NCBI RefSeq assembly: GCF_000198775.1
Contig: NC_014722.1
Coordinates: 2,548,080 to 2,612,079, forward strand
DNA from: Mycetohabitans rhizoxinica HKI 454
Lineage (GTDB): Bacteria; Pseudomonadota; Gammaproteobacteria; Burkholderiales; Burkholderiaceae
Direction of reading: 5' to 3'
Length of the DNA: 64,000 nt
Shown one piece after another: positions 28,814 through 37,588 of the stretch (position 1 is the first letter of the stretch; each line of letters opens with the position of its first letter). The notes beneath the pieces were generated by a model that had not been told where the DNA came from, searched no databases, and was given only the letters and a program-made list of their open reading frames with translations. The position numbers and the translations under genes are program-made.

Positions 28814-28953
28814 CGTCGCGACCTTCTATGCAAGCACAGAGAATCGCCGATGCTGCGCACGTTGATTGCAGGATGCCACAGCCCCCGTCACAGCTAATGA
28901 TCGGCGGGCCAATCCGACATTCGAAGCTGGCCGTCTGCGCGCTCGGCCCGTGA

Positions 28954-29433
28954 TCAGCGGGCGCGTACGCGCTGTAGCAGCTTCGTCGTCGAGCGGTCGT
29001 GCTCGAACGGAATCGCCAGTGCGCGGCCACCCCAACTGCGCACCAGTGCCGATTCTGGCAGCTTGTCCATGTCGTAGTCGCCCCCCTTGACCAGGATGTC
29101 CGGGTGCAACGCGCGAATCAACTCGATCGGCGTCGCCTCGTCGAACATCACGACGTAATCGACGCTTTCCAGCGCGGCAAGCAACGCCATGCGGTCCGCT
29201 TGCGCATTGATCGGGCGATCGTCGCCCTTGCCAAGTTGCCGCACCGACGCGTCGCTGTTGACGCCGACCACCAGGCACGCGCCTAACGCGCGGGCGTCGT
29301 CCAGATACGTCACATGCCCGCGATGCAGGATATCGAACACACCATTGGTGAACACGACCGGCGCGCCGAGCGAGGCGCGGCGCGCGAGCAAGGTCTGCCA
29401 CTCGACAATCTTGCGCTCGAACGAAGCCAGCAT
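28954..29433 (-). CDS. rfaE2: D-glycero-beta-D-manno-heptose 1-phosphate adenylyltransferase
   Basis: 159-residue nucleotidyltransferase making ADP-heptose for the LPS inner core, equivalent to the C-terminal half of E. coli HldE. It has FTNGVFDILHRGH with the catalytic HxGH at residues 37-40, VVGVNSDASVRQLGKG, and the DILVKGGDYDMD loop. The kinase half is encoded elsewhere. The ferritin-like gene lies four bases upstream on the same strand. Confidence 0.94.
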   Translation of the reverse strand: MLASFERKIVEWQTLLARRASLGAPVVFTNGVFDILHRGHVTYLDDARALGACLVVGVNSDASVRQLGKGDDRPINAQADRMALLAALESVDYVVMFDEATPIELIRALHPDILVKGGDYDMDKLPESALVRSWGGRALAIPFEHDRSTTKLLQRVRAR

Positions 29434-29437
29434 CGGT

Positions 29438-30316
29438 CTACGCCGGCTGTTCTGCGCCGCCCACGTCGGTATCGCGCTGCAGTCGCGCCGTTAACTCCTT
29501 GCGGTAACGGTTCAACTCCTGCGCCGTCGTGAACGTGCGCTCGAACAGTAGCGACAGGTTGTGCAGGATCCGCTCAATCACCTTCTTTTCCCACGTGTCG
29601 TCGAATCGGATCTGTTCGTCCAGCCAGCGCTCGAGCCATTCCGGGTCGGGCAGTCGCGATTGCACAGTGTCCCGCGGGAACAACTGCCGGTTCACGTGCA
29701 GGTTCGTTGGGTGCAGCGGCTTCTCGGTGCGCCGGGCCGACGCCATCAGCACGCCGATCTTCGCAAATGCGGCGCGCGCGGAGTCGCCGGCCGTAGCCAG
29801 CGCCTTCTTCATATACCGAAGGTAGGCGCCGCCGTGCCGCGCCTCGTCGCGTGAAATCGTCTCGTAGATATGCTTGATCACCGGCTCCGTATGCCACTCG
29901 GCCGCACGGCGGTACCAGTGGTTCAACCGGATCTCGCCGCAGAAATGCAGCATCAGCGTTTCCAGCGGCGGCGCCGGGTCGAACGGGAAGCGCACCGCGT
30001 GCAACTCCTGCTCGGTCGGCACGAACTCCGGGCGAAAGCGCCGCAGATATTCCATCAATACCAGCGCATGCTTTTGTTCCTCAAAGAACCAAACGCTCAT
30101 AAACGCGCAGAAGTCACTATCGCTATGGTTATCGCGCAGAAACATCTCCGTCGCCGGCAACGCGGACCATTCGGTAATCGCGTTCATCTTAATCGTGTTC
30201 GCCTGCTCGTCAGTCAGCAGCGACCCATCGAACTTGTCCCACGGGATGTCCTTTTCCATATCCCAGCGAACCGATTCGAGCGAGCGGTAGAGTTCCGGAT
30301 AAAGCATGGTGTTCAT
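29438..30316 (-). CDS. Ferritin-like di-iron protein, function unknown
   Basis: 292-residue all-helical protein. Two EXXH signatures of a di-iron centre are visible, FFEEQKHAL and SRDEARHGG, with further acidic residues at ITEWSALPATEMF and HFCGEIRLNHWYR. The four-helix core fits the ferritin-like superfamily and resembles acyl-ACP desaturase or ribonucleotide-reductase-like proteins more than storage ferritin. The C-terminal helix after about residue 245 is charged. The start could also be the ATG three codons in. The stop lies four bases before rfaE2. Confidence 0.82.
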   Translation of the reverse strand: MNTMLYPELYRSLESVRWDMEKDIPWDKFDGSLLTDEQANTIKMNAITEWSALPATEMFLRDNHSDSDFCAFMSVWFFEEQKHALVLMEYLRRFRPEFVPTEQELHAVRFPFDPAPPLETLMLHFCGEIRLNHWYRRAAEWHTEPVIKHIYETISRDEARHGGAYLRYMKKALATAGDSARAAFAKIGVLMASARRTEKPLHPTNLHVNRQLFPRDTVQSRLPDPEWLERWLDEQIRFDDTWEKKVIERILHNLSLLFERTFTTAQELNRYRKELTARLQRDTDVGGAEQPA

Positions 30317-30573
30317 GGTGCTACCTTATCAACCTGAAAAGCGTAGACTGCGTGCGCGCCCGTCATCGATATCGTGCGCCGCATGGTTCGACCGGCTGAC
30401 GGGCAAACGTAAGATTTTACGTTGAGCGCGGCCCGCCCGGGTGTGAAAAAATGCCGCAGTGAGCGGCGCCTCCGAGAGGCTCCGCGTTGCCGCGATACGG
30501 CCGCGCAGCATCTGTTATTCCATCGTGTTTGGCAGTTGCACGGCGCCAATGTGCGGCGTTCCAGCCAGGCCAA

Positions 30574-31593
30574 TTATGATAGCACGCGATGTCGACGCCA
30601 CTGTGCGACTGCACTATCGATGTGCGTCATTGACACCAAGTGTTGGATTCCCTGTTGCGCGAGGCGACGCGGGACGTTGCCGCCGCTGGTCCATAATTGC
30701 ACCTGCGGCGGCAGCCGCGTCTGCAGCTCGTTGGCCGCACGCGCCGCAGACGCGGCGTCGGGTGCGGCCGCCATCGACAACACAACCATGTCGATATCGC
30801 TGGCGCGCGCCGCGTCGGCAATCTCATCGATCGATACGCCAGCACTCATCACCGCGCAGCGGCAGCGGGCGAGCACAAACAAGACTTCCATCATCGCCAG
30901 TTGCACATCATGCGCCGCGCCCGGGACCGCCGCCAGCAACGCGCAGGGTCGGCCCCGCGCGCCGTGCGCGCCATCCGTGAGCAGCCGCACCGCACGTCGA
31001 ACAACGTCCTGTAGCACCTGTCCGAGCGCCGGCGCATGCGTGGCGCTCGGCGATCCGCCCATCGACGTCTGGCCCACCCGTGCGCCAAGCGGGATCGCGA
31101 TTTCGTCGATAAAGCGCTCGATGCCCACGCGCACCAGGCGCCACATCAGTTCATTGCGCAGCACCGTCCAACGCTCAGTGTCGATTAGTTCGAGCAGCGG
31201 TGCTAAGTCCACGTGGGGTGACACCGGGGCACTCTGGCGCACCATCGCACGCAGAACCGGCTCGGGGTGCAACAGCACGTTGCCCGGGCGATGTCCGGCG
31301 TCCAGCAACTGCTTCACGAGCCGCAGCTTGCGGACCTGCTCAGCCGGATACAGGCGCTCGCCTCCCGCGTTGCGCAGCGGCCGCGGAAAACCGTATCGGC
31401 GCTCCCAGACGCGCAACGTATCCCTCGTCAAGCCGATTTCATGGGCGAGGGCACCAATGCCGACTGGCGATAGCGACGGCTCGGGCACGCCGGTAACTTT
31501 CTCGTGCATCCGGCCATCCGCGCCGTCGACCTGTGCCGGCCCAAAGTCTGCTGCGTCTGCCATTTGCCCATCGGCGGAAATGTGCTTGGCCAT
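30574..31593 (-). CDS. MerR-family regulator with a large C-terminal sensor domain
   Basis: 339-residue transcription factor. The MerR winged helix (about residues 42-110) reads IGALAHEIGLTRDTLRVWERRYGFPRPLRNAGGERLY. The C-terminal 220 residues resemble the helical and Rossmann-like parts of B12-binding regulators of the CarH/LitR type (MWRLVRVGIERFIDEIAIPLGARVG, DDIDMVVL-like strand). I do not see the cobalamin-ligating ExxH or DxHxxG motif, so the ligand is unknown. The first 40 residues are probably disordered and the start is uncertain. Confidence 0.8.
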   Translation of the reverse strand: MAKHISADGQMADAADFGPAQVDGADGRMHEKVTGVPEPSLSPVGIGALAHEIGLTRDTLRVWERRYGFPRPLRNAGGERLYPAEQVRKLRLVKQLLDAGHRPGNVLLHPEPVLRAMVRQSAPVSPHVDLAPLLELIDTERWTVLRNELMWRLVRVGIERFIDEIAIPLGARVGQTSMGGSPSATHAPALGQVLQDVVRRAVRLLTDGAHGARGRPCALLAAVPGAAHDVQLAMMEVLFVLARCRCAVMSAGVSIDEIADAARASDIDMVVLSMAAAPDAASAARAANELQTRLPPQVQLWTSGGNVPRRLAQQGIQHLVSMTHIDSAVAQWRRHRVLS

Positions 31594-31758
31594 AGGTGTC
31601 GTGAAGCTTCGCCGGTGCGGCGCGCCCCTTACTGTTCAAATGTGGCCACCAATCCTAACCCTAATTCACGCTTTTGGGGACAGAAGAAAGCCGTTTGTAA
31701 TCGATAAATTCGCCGCCATACGCGGACAAATCCCGGACAATAGGCCAAGATGGGTCTA

Positions 31759-31818
31759 TTCGGTCGGTTGGTTGGTCGGTCGGTCGGTTGGTCGGTTGGT
31801 TGGTTGGTCGTTGGTCGT
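31759..31818. repeat. Imperfect GGTC/GGTT tetranucleotide tract
   Basis: About 60 bases made almost wholly of GGTC and GGTT in mixed order (for example GGTTGGTTGGTCGGTCGGTC). The strand bias (almost no A) and short period suggest slipped-strand expansion. Confidence 0.85.
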
Positions 31819-31819
31819 C

Positions 31820-31850
31820 GGTTTTAGGTTTTAGGTTTTAGGTTTTAGGT
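31820..31850. repeat. Heptanucleotide repeat (GGTTTTA)4
   Basis: Four perfect copies of GGTTTTA followed by GGT, starting ten bases after the tetranucleotide tract. It resembles telomere-type repeats in form only; on a bacterial chromosome a slippage origin is the simplest reading. Confidence 0.9.
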
Positions 31851-31868
31851 CGTCGATTTTCGGTCTTC

Positions 31869-31892
31869 GGCAGGCAGGCAGGCAGGCAGGCA
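31869..31892. repeat. Tetranucleotide repeat (GGCA)6
   Basis: Six perfect copies of GGCA, 19 bases after the heptanucleotide array. Tetranucleotide runs of this length are typical phase-variable tracts, but no reading frame or promoter is obviously placed to be switched by it. Confidence 0.9.
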
Positions 31893-31994
31893 CCGGCCAC
31901 GTTACGGGACAAGACAGTGGTGGTCTACAGGAACGACGGAAAAAATGCGGCAGTGCATCGTGCCGTTGCAGCACGTCGCGATAGCCGCGCATGA

Positions 31995-32144
31995 TCAGAG
32001 CTCGCTGGGAGCGCGCGTCATCACCTCTACGCGTCGCCAGTCGTTACGCGTGGTCACCGCAATCGGCGGGTGCATGACCAGTTGGCTCACGTGCTCTACC
32101 GGCTCGATGTCTGTGCCGAGCGCGTCGAGAAACACGCTGACCAT
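31995..32144 (-). CDS. Possible short ORF or gene remnant
   Basis: A 49-codon frame starting MVSVFLDALGTDIEP and ending VEVMTRAPSEL. The composition (alternating hydrophobic strands and acidic turns) looks protein-like rather than random, but I do not recognise a family. An in-frame TAG lies five codons before the ATG. It may be the eroded end of a larger gene. Confidence 0.25.
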   Translation of the reverse strand: MVSVFLDALGTDIEPVEHVSQLVMHPPIAVTTRNDWRRVEVMTRAPSEL

Positions 32145-32215
32145 GACCCGCCGGCCGATCTACGCAAGGCTCGGGTAGCCGGTGGCGCGGGAGCATCCGG
32201 CCTTGATGACCGGTG

Positions 32216-33667
32216 CTATTCGACGATCCGGCCGCGGCGCTTGCGCACGCCAGCCGCCGGCATCGTCCCCTTGGTGCGCTTGCGGGCCGCCGACGGCCTG
32301 TTGTCTGCGTCGGCGCTACTGCCAATCGCGGCCTTATTGCCTGTCGTGGCGCTACCACGGGTGGCGGCATTGCGGGCCGTCGAAGCCTTGTGATCCGTCG
32401 CCGTTGACAGCTTGCTGCGTGTCGCAGCTTTGTCCTTCGCAGCGGGCCGGCCGTGCTTCGCCGGGTCGCTATGCCTCGCCAAGTCGCTATGCCTCGCCAA
32501 GTCGCTGTGCCTCGCCAAGTCGCTGTGCCTCGCCAAGTCGCTGTGCCTCGCCAAGTCGCTGTGCCTCGCCAAGTCGCTGTGCCTCGCCGACTTGCCAGCC
32601 GCCGTTGACGTGCCGCTCTCTGCCGACGTGCCGCTTGAAGCCACCCCGCTTTCTGCCATGGCCTCGCCCTTGGTCGCCGATCCGCCTGCTGCTGCACGCT
32701 TGGACGGCGCACGAGCCGCCGTCGAGGATCGGGCCTTTGCAGCAGATCGGCCCGCCCCCGCCGAAGCGCCCGGCGACGAACGCCCCAGCCCCTCGTCGCT
32801 CCGCTGTCGCATCGCTTCCTCAATATCGTCGGCGGGCACCGATGCACCGGGCATCGTATGCGGCGCAACCGCGAACCGGGCAATCTGCTCGAACTGCGTC
32901 TGCAGCCAGCTCCACCAGGCTGACGCGTCGAGCGGCTCGCCGGCCCTAGACGCGGCCGCGCGCTCGCCGGCATCGGCCGCCGCGGCAGCGTCGGCGGCTT
33001 CGCCCCGCGACGTATCCGGCGCACGGCGATCCGCTGGCGCGCCGTCCTGCGCATCGGGCCCCTGCTGCTTGGCAACCGATTCGCCTGCCTGCGCCGCCTG
33101 GGTTCCGTGCGCCGCCGACGCGTCCCATTGCGGCAAGGCCTCGCCAGCGGCAAACTGGGCTGCGTCGGCAGCTCCGGTGGCACCGGCCGCGCCTTCCCCT
33201 CCGTCTGCTTCATCCGCTTGGCCCGCTGCGGCCGGCGGCGGCCATGGTGCGCCGCGCGCATCGCCACTTATGCCGCACTCGCCCGACGGAGGGCTTGTGC
33301 CGGACGCGCCGCCCGGCGTGGGCGTCATCGACGCCTGCGCAAATGCGCCGAACGCGCGCAGCGTCGCAAGCGTCGAGCGTTGCATCTGCAGCGCCTGGAT
33401 CGTGGACTGCAACATCGACAAGTTGAGCTTGAGCCACTGTTCGACCGCCCGAAGATCGGTGATGCGCTTATCGAGCTCCTCGACGCTCATCAGCGGCGCG
33501 CCGATATCTGGCCCGAGTCCGAGCGGTGGCGACGCCAGCCCGCCGTCACCGGCCAAACCGCCCGGCATGCGCATCAGCTTGAGCAGGCTGTCGAACATCT
33601 CATCGCCGGCATTCGGCGAAAACCGCGGGAATGACGAAAACGGGGTATTGCCGCCTGAATCGCTCAT
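32216..33667 (-). CDS. phaM: PhaM-like polyhydroxyalkanoate granule regulatory protein
   Basis: 483-residue protein. The N-terminal 110 residues match the PhaM pattern of Burkholderiaceae (a short Phe/Pro start, MFDSLLKLMRMPGG, then SVEELDKRITDLRAVEQWL and LNLSMLQSTIQALQMQR). PhaM activates PHB synthase and ties granules to the nucleoid through a Lys/Ala-rich C-terminal tail. Here the middle (about 120-300) is Ala/Gly-rich and low in complexity. The tail is basic (KARSSTAARAPSKRAAAG, ending RKRRGRIVE) and contains seven copies of ARHSDL at about residues 359-401. Total length is well above the roughly 260 residues of the Ralstonia protein. Confidence 0.8.
   Translation of the reverse strand: MSDSGGNTPFSSFPRFSPNAGDEMFDSLLKLMRMPGGLAGDGGLASPPLGLGPDIGAPLMSVEELDKRITDLRAVEQWLKLNLSMLQSTIQALQMQRSTLATLRAFGAFAQASMTPTPGGASGTSPPSGECGISGDARGAPWPPPAAAGQADEADGGEGAAGATGAADAAQFAAGEALPQWDASAAHGTQAAQAGESVAKQQGPDAQDGAPADRRAPDTSRGEAADAAAAADAGERAAASRAGEPLDASAWWSWLQTQFEQIARFAVAPHTMPGASVPADDIEEAMRQRSDEGLGRSSPGASAGAGRSAAKARSSTAARAPSKRAAAGGSATKGEAMAESGVASSGTSAESGTSTAAGKSARHSDLARHSDLARHSDLARHSDLARHSDLARHSDLARHSDPAKHGRPAAKDKAATRSKLSTATDHKASTARNAATRGSATTGNKAAIGSSADADNRPSAARKRTKGTMPAAGVRKRRGRIVE
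32465..32590 (-). repeat. 18-bp tandem repeat, seven units, inside phaM
   Basis: Seven 18-bp units (plus strand GTCGCTATGCCTCGCCAA). The first two have CTATGCC and the other five CTGTGCC, with a final-base variant in the last unit. In frame they encode ARHSDL, the last as ARHSDP on the protein side. Units are nearly identical, so expansion is recent. Being a multiple of three, unit changes would keep the frame. Confidence 0.95.
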
Positions 33668-33712
33668 TGATCCTGTCTCTCTGTGCTACCCGGCATGATG
33701 GGCATCGCCCGG

Positions 33713-34549
33713 TCAGAACGGCGCACCGTCCGGAAACCGTGGCGCGCGACGCTCGCGCAGCGAACGAATGCCTTCGTGCACGTCCTGCCCGCCGAAGCCG
33801 AGGAATTCCAGCGCCAGCGATGTATCGAACGTCGGGCCGGCGCTGCGCAGCCAGTTGTTCAACGCGTACTTGGTCCAACGGATGGCGCTTTGCGAGCCGT
33901 TCGCCAATCGCTGCGCCAGCTCAAAAGCCTTCGGCACCAGGTCAACATCGTCGACCGCCAGCGATACCAGGCCGATACGCTCGGCTTCGTCGCCGGACAC
34001 CGGTTCGCACAGCAGCAGGTGATACTTGGCCTTAGCCATCCCACACAGCAACGGCCAGACGATCGCCGCGTGATCGCCGGCGGCCACGCCCAGCCGCGTA
34101 TGGCCGTCGATGATGCGCGCGCTTTTCGCGGCGATTGAAATATCAGCGAGCAAGCCAGCCACTAGGCCGGCCCCCACCGCCGGACCGTGCATCGCCGAGA
34201 CCACCGGCTTGCTGCAATTGACCAGGTTATAGACGAGGTCACGCGCTTCACGCCATACCCGCGCGCGCAACTGGAAGTCGTTGGCTATCTGCTCGACTAG
34301 CGTCATATCGCCACCGCCGGAGAATCCCTTGCCCTCGCCACGGATGATTGCCACCCGTGTGTGCGGATCGGTGTCGATGTCGCGCCAGATGTCCGCCAGC
34401 TCGCGATGCATCCCTTCATCAGCGGTAGCCAACGCGCTCTTGTTGGCCCCTTCGCCACTCATGATCACTTCGAGCATCCCGTGCTCGTGTCGGCGCAGCT
34501 TCAACGCTTTGTAGCGGGCGTAGTGCAGGTCGTTCGCAAAACCGTTCAT
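33713..34549 (-). CDS. Enoyl-CoA hydratase/isomerase family protein
   Basis: 278-residue crotonase-fold protein. The oxyanion-hole segments are [17 protein letters not shown] and [21 protein letters not shown], and the C-terminal helices ([35 protein letters not shown]) fit the family. A hydratase glutamate is present in the usual second helix region ([11 protein letters not shown]), but I cannot tell hydratase from other crotonase activities. It is monocistronic between phaM and the FAH gene. Confidence 0.88.
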   Translation of the reverse strand: MNGFANDLHYARYKALKLRRHEHGMLEVIMSGEGANKSALATADEGMHRELADIWRDIDTDPHTRVAIIRGEGKGFSGGGDMTLVEQIANDFQLRARVWREARDLVYNLVNCSKPVVSAMHGPAVGAGLVAGLLADISIAAKSARIIDGHTRLGVAAGDHAAIVWPLLCGMAKAKYHLLLCEPVSGDEAERIGLVSLAVDDVDLVPKAFELAQRLANGSQSAIRWTKYALNNWLRSAGPTFDTSLALEFLGFGGQDVHEGIRSLRERRAPRFPDGAPF

Positions 34550-34721
34550 CGCCCTATCCAGAAGCGGGCGGCACGCCCGATAGTTTGAACACTAGCAGAC
34601 GCCCGCCGCAATGGGAGAGGAAGTTGAGATAATCGTACCGTTTTTCTTGCCTAGGGTTGTCGCCGGCGCTTGGGCGGCACGCCTCATCGCACGCACTGCC
34701 GGGCGCGCTCCGCGAACGGGG

Positions 34722-35711
34722 TTAGCCGTTGGCCACGGGCGCCACGGCCTGGTCGATCGCGCCGAAGATCGATTTCCCCTCCTCGTCGAACATCTCGATC
34801 CTGACGCGGTCGCCATACTTCATGAACGCCGTGCGTGGCGCGCCGTACTCGATCGTCTCGAGACAGCGCTTCTCGGCAATGCAGCAATAGCCGCGCTGGG
34901 CATCCTTATTCGAGATCGTGCCCGAGCCGATGATCGAGCCGGCTCGCACGTTGCGTGTCTTCGCAATATGGGCGATCAATTGCCCAAAGTTAAATACCAT
35001 GTCAGACCCGGCATCGGGTTGCCCGACCTTGCGCCCGTTCCAATGGACAATCATCGGCCGATGCACGCGCGCGTCGCACCACGCCTGGCCCAGTTCGTCC
35101 GGCGTGATGGCCACTGGCGCGAATGCGCTCGCAGGCTTGCTCTGGAAGAAGCCCAAGCCCTTGGCAAGTTCGGCGGGGACCAGGTTGCGCAGCGACACGT
35201 CATTGACCAGCGTCAGCAGCCGGATGCCGCGCTGCGCGACCTGCGACGTCGCCCCCATCGGCACGTCCCCAGTGATCACGGCCACCTCGGCCTCGAAATC
35301 GATCCCATAGTCCTCGCTCGGACATACGATGTCGTCGGTCGGGCCGATAAAATCGTCGCTGCCGCCCTGGTACATCAACGGATCGGTCCACAATTCCGGC
35401 GGCATTGGCGCCCCGCGCGCGCGCCACACGAGTTCGACGTGGTTCACATAGGCGGAGCCATCCGCCCATTGGAACGCTCGGGGCAACGGCGCCATGCACT
35501 GGGCCGGCTCAAACGCAAACGCATGCCGCGCGCGGCCCTGGTTCAATGCATCGTACAGCTGCGCCAGTTGCGGCGCATGAAACGTCCAGTCGTCCAGCAC
35601 ACGCTGTAACGTTGGCGCGATCGCATCGGCGCTCGTGGCCATCCGTAAGTCGCGCGATACGACAAGAAGTTGGCCGTCGCGTGAACCGTCCTTGAGCGTG
35701 GCAAGTTTCAT
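34722..35711 (-). CDS. Fumarylacetoacetate hydrolase family protein
   Basis: 329-residue FAH-fold enzyme. The start MKLATLKDGSRDGQLLVVSRD at 35709-35711 is the family start; an upstream in-frame ATG would add over 110 unrelated residues. Metal-binding acidic motifs are visible in YGIDFEAEVAVITGD, and the catalytic region includes LLTLVNDVSLRNLVPAELAKGLGFFQSKPA and IGSGTISNKDAQRG. Members cleave C-C bonds in aromatic-acid degradation (fumarylacetoacetate or acylpyruvates); the exact substrate is unknown. Confidence 0.9.
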   Translation of the reverse strand: MKLATLKDGSRDGQLLVVSRDLRMATSADAIAPTLQRVLDDWTFHAPQLAQLYDALNQGRARHAFAFEPAQCMAPLPRAFQWADGSAYVNHVELVWRARGAPMPPELWTDPLMYQGGSDDFIGPTDDIVCPSEDYGIDFEAEVAVITGDVPMGATSQVAQRGIRLLTLVNDVSLRNLVPAELAKGLGFFQSKPASAFAPVAITPDELGQAWCDARVHRPMIVHWNGRKVGQPDAGSDMVFNFGQLIAHIAKTRNVRAGSIIGSGTISNKDAQRGYCCIAEKRCLETIEYGAPRTAFMKYGDRVRIEMFDEEGKSIFGAIDQAVAPVANG

Positions 35712-36025
35712 AGGGCTTGTAATGACGTATAGGGAAATGTATTTTGCGATGGTTAATTCTAACGGCGAGATTCGCGAACACAGTGCCGCACGGGCGTAGG
35801 GCATGCTGCTGCCGACGATCCATGCGCGCTGCATGCCAGTGTTCGATGCGACTGGAGCGCTGGCGCTCGCGCTGATCGCGCTCGGACAGAAGGCACTTTC
35901 GATATCCGCTGGGGCGGCCAAATCGACATGGCACTGCGCGACTGCGCGCAACAGCTGTCCTATGAACCTATGAACTGGGGTACGACCGCGCACGCAACGC
36001 GTAGTGCCCGCCTGCTTGGAAGTCC
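35712..36025. other. Intergenic region containing an IclR remnant
   Basis: 314 bases between the divergent FAH and DUF3108 genes. The right two thirds is the decayed end of an IclR-type regulator gene (separate entry); the left third presumably holds the FAH promoter. Confidence 0.6.
35770..35985 (+). pseudogene. Remnant of an IclR-family regulator, C-terminal end
   Basis: Only the C-terminal effector-domain end remains. One frame reads MPVFDATGALALALIALGQKA, and the next frame continues TFDIRWGGQIDMALRDCAQQLSYE. Joined, they give the usual IclR C terminus (PVFDxTGxLxxALxALGQ...FD...G......L...A..LS). The two pieces are one base out of register near 35890-35896, consistent with a one-base loss. 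A TAG lies upstream in the first frame and the DNA-binding half is absent, so this is a dead fragment. IclR genes often control neighbouring aromatic-catabolism genes such as the FAH gene. Confidence 0.6.
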
Positions 36026-37588
36026 ATGGCGGATTTGTCTTCGCGCGCCGCACCGCGGCGGCCCCGCACGATCGTTGCCGGCCACCCGTGCCGTCGGCAT
36101 GCGCGCGGGCCAGCCACGCGCTGGGTCATCGCCCTGGCACTGGTATTGCTTGTCCACGCGCTAGTTGGTGTGTGGCTGGAGCGCGTGCCTGGCTTGAACC
36201 CCGCGCCGACGCCGAGCGAGATCCCCGTCCAGGTTGCCGTGCTAACACCGCGGCCGATCGACTCGGCCACGCACGAGCGCGCCGCGACGGCGGCCGGTGA
36301 TGCGCCACGCGCGGCCTCGCCCCACTCGCCGTCCAGCGCGGCGGCCACGCCGCCCAGCGATGCCTTGCAAGCGGTGGTGCCACAGCCGAACGCGTCCCGC
36401 GCCGCGCGCACCGGCAACGCTGGCCCGCCGCCCGCACGCACGCTGCGTGCGATCGACGACACCCGCCCGCGTGCGCCAGCACATCCTATACCGGCTGACA
36501 CGGCCGCACAGGCCTTTGCCGGCACACGCGGCCCGCTCGCCGGCAAATACGGCGCCGGTCGGCAACCGCAGCCGGCCACGCGCGACGCGGTGGCGGGCGG
36601 CACGTCGCCGCTGGCCACCGCGTCGGACGCATCCAATGCTTCACCTACACCTACTTCGCCTGCCTTGGCTACTTCAGCTGCTTCTGGTACCCCGAACGCT
36701 TCGCGCACGTTGGCCGCCTCAGCCCCGTCGCCGGCCTCCGCGCCGGTCGCTTCCGGCGGCGAAAAATTCACGCTGCCCCCGAGCGCGGACATCCGGTACG
36801 ACACTTTCTACAACGGCGTGCAAAATCAAGCTGGCACACTGCGTTGGACCACCGACGGCTCGCATTACCAGATGGTCGTCTCGATGACGCTGCCGTTTGT
36901 GGGCACGTACAGTTTCACCAGCGAGGGCCGCGTCGACGCATTCGGGCTTGCGCCGCAACGCTACGTGGAACAGCGTGGGCGTCGCGGCACCGATACGACG
37001 CGCTTTGAGCGCGACACGCAGCCGAGGCGCATCGCGTTCTCGCGCTCATCCCAAACCGTGCCACTGTCCGACGGCGCGCAGGACCGCTTCAGCATGGTGA
37101 TGCAGTTGGCCAGCCTCGTACGCGGCGACCCGTCGGCCTATACGCCGGGCGTCACACGCCAGTTTTTTGTCGCCGACAGCGACAGTGGCGAAACCTGGCC
37201 GATCGAGATGATCGGCACCGAATCGGTGCAGACTTGGCAAGGATTCGTCGATGCCTTGCATTTCATGCGCCTGCCGCGCCGCGACGGCGATCGGCGGCGC
37301 ATCGACGTATGGCTGTGCCCCATGCTCGATTACCTGCCGGTCAGGCTGGTACAAACCGAGCCAAACGGCACGCAAGTCGAATTGCTGTGGCACGGCAAGC
37401 TGCCGGCAAACAGCGGGACGGGCCAGTTCACCCCATCCGGAGCGGCCGGCATGCCCGAAGAAGGAACCGCCACTCCGGCCGAGCCCGCTCAGAAGCCTCC
37501 GAAGCCCGCGCCCGCCGATGCACCCGCATCCGTGCCGGGCATAGGTCATGCTGAATCCTTGCCATGGCAGGCGCCGGCGAAACCGTAG
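36026..37588 (+). CDS. DUF3108 domain protein, membrane anchored
   Basis: 520-residue protein with a cytoplasmic N-terminal stretch rich in Arg, one transmembrane helix (WVIALALVLLVHALVGVWL, about residues 33-51), a long Pro/Ala/Thr-rich linker (to about residue 240) and a C-terminal DUF3108 domain (DIRYDTFYNGVQNQAGTLRW, AFGLAPQRYVEQRGRRG, MVMQLASLVRGDP, VDALHFMRLPRRDG, IDVWLCPMLDYLPVRLVQTE). The domain is periplasmic and beta-rich; its role is unknown. The tail after about residue 465 is again Pro-rich. Confidence 0.85.
   Translation: MADLSSRAAPRRPRTIVAGHPCRRHARGPATRWVIALALVLLVHALVGVWLERVPGLNPAPTPSEIPVQVAVLTPRPIDSATHERAATAAGDAPRAASPHSPSSAAATPPSDALQAVVPQPNASRAARTGNAGPPPARTLRAIDDTRPRAPAHPIPADTAAQAFAGTRGPLAGKYGAGRQPQPATRDAVAGGTSPLATASDASNASPTPTSPALATSAASGTPNASRTLAASAPSPASAPVASGGEKFTLPPSADIRYDTFYNGVQNQAGTLRWTTDGSHYQMVVSMTLPFVGTYSFTSEGRVDAFGLAPQRYVEQRGRRGTDTTRFERDTQPRRIAFSRSSQTVPLSDGAQDRFSMVMQLASLVRGDPSAYTPGVTRQFFVADSDSGETWPIEMIGTESVQTWQGFVDALHFMRLPRRDGDRRRIDVWLCPMLDYLPVRLVQTEPNGTQVELLWHGKLPANSGTGQFTPSGAAGMPEEGTATPAEPAQKPPKPAPADAPASVPGIGHAESLPWQAPAKP

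Larger units (their letters stand above)
31594..32215. other. Repeat-rich intergenic region between the MerR gene and phaM
   Basis: 622 bases with three different simple-sequence tracts (separate entries) and one possible short reading frame. The region upstream of the MerR gene would hold its promoter. Apart from these I see no conserved protein sequence. Confidence 0.6.

Noticed and set aside
28814..28953. Small RNA or tRNA gene between coaX and rfaE2
   Set aside because: No cloverleaf or stable hairpin with T-run was found.
31820..31850. Telomere or linear-replicon end
   Set aside because: Only four copies of GGTTTTA, with continuous chromosomal genes on both sides.
32465..32590. CRISPR-like array
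   Set aside because: Repeats of 18 bp are directly adjacent with no spacers and are in frame within phaM.
32044..33698. Overlapping long frames on both strands of phaM
   Set aside because: The Ala-rich low-complexity sequence leaves all frames open; only the minus-strand frame begins with the PhaM domain.
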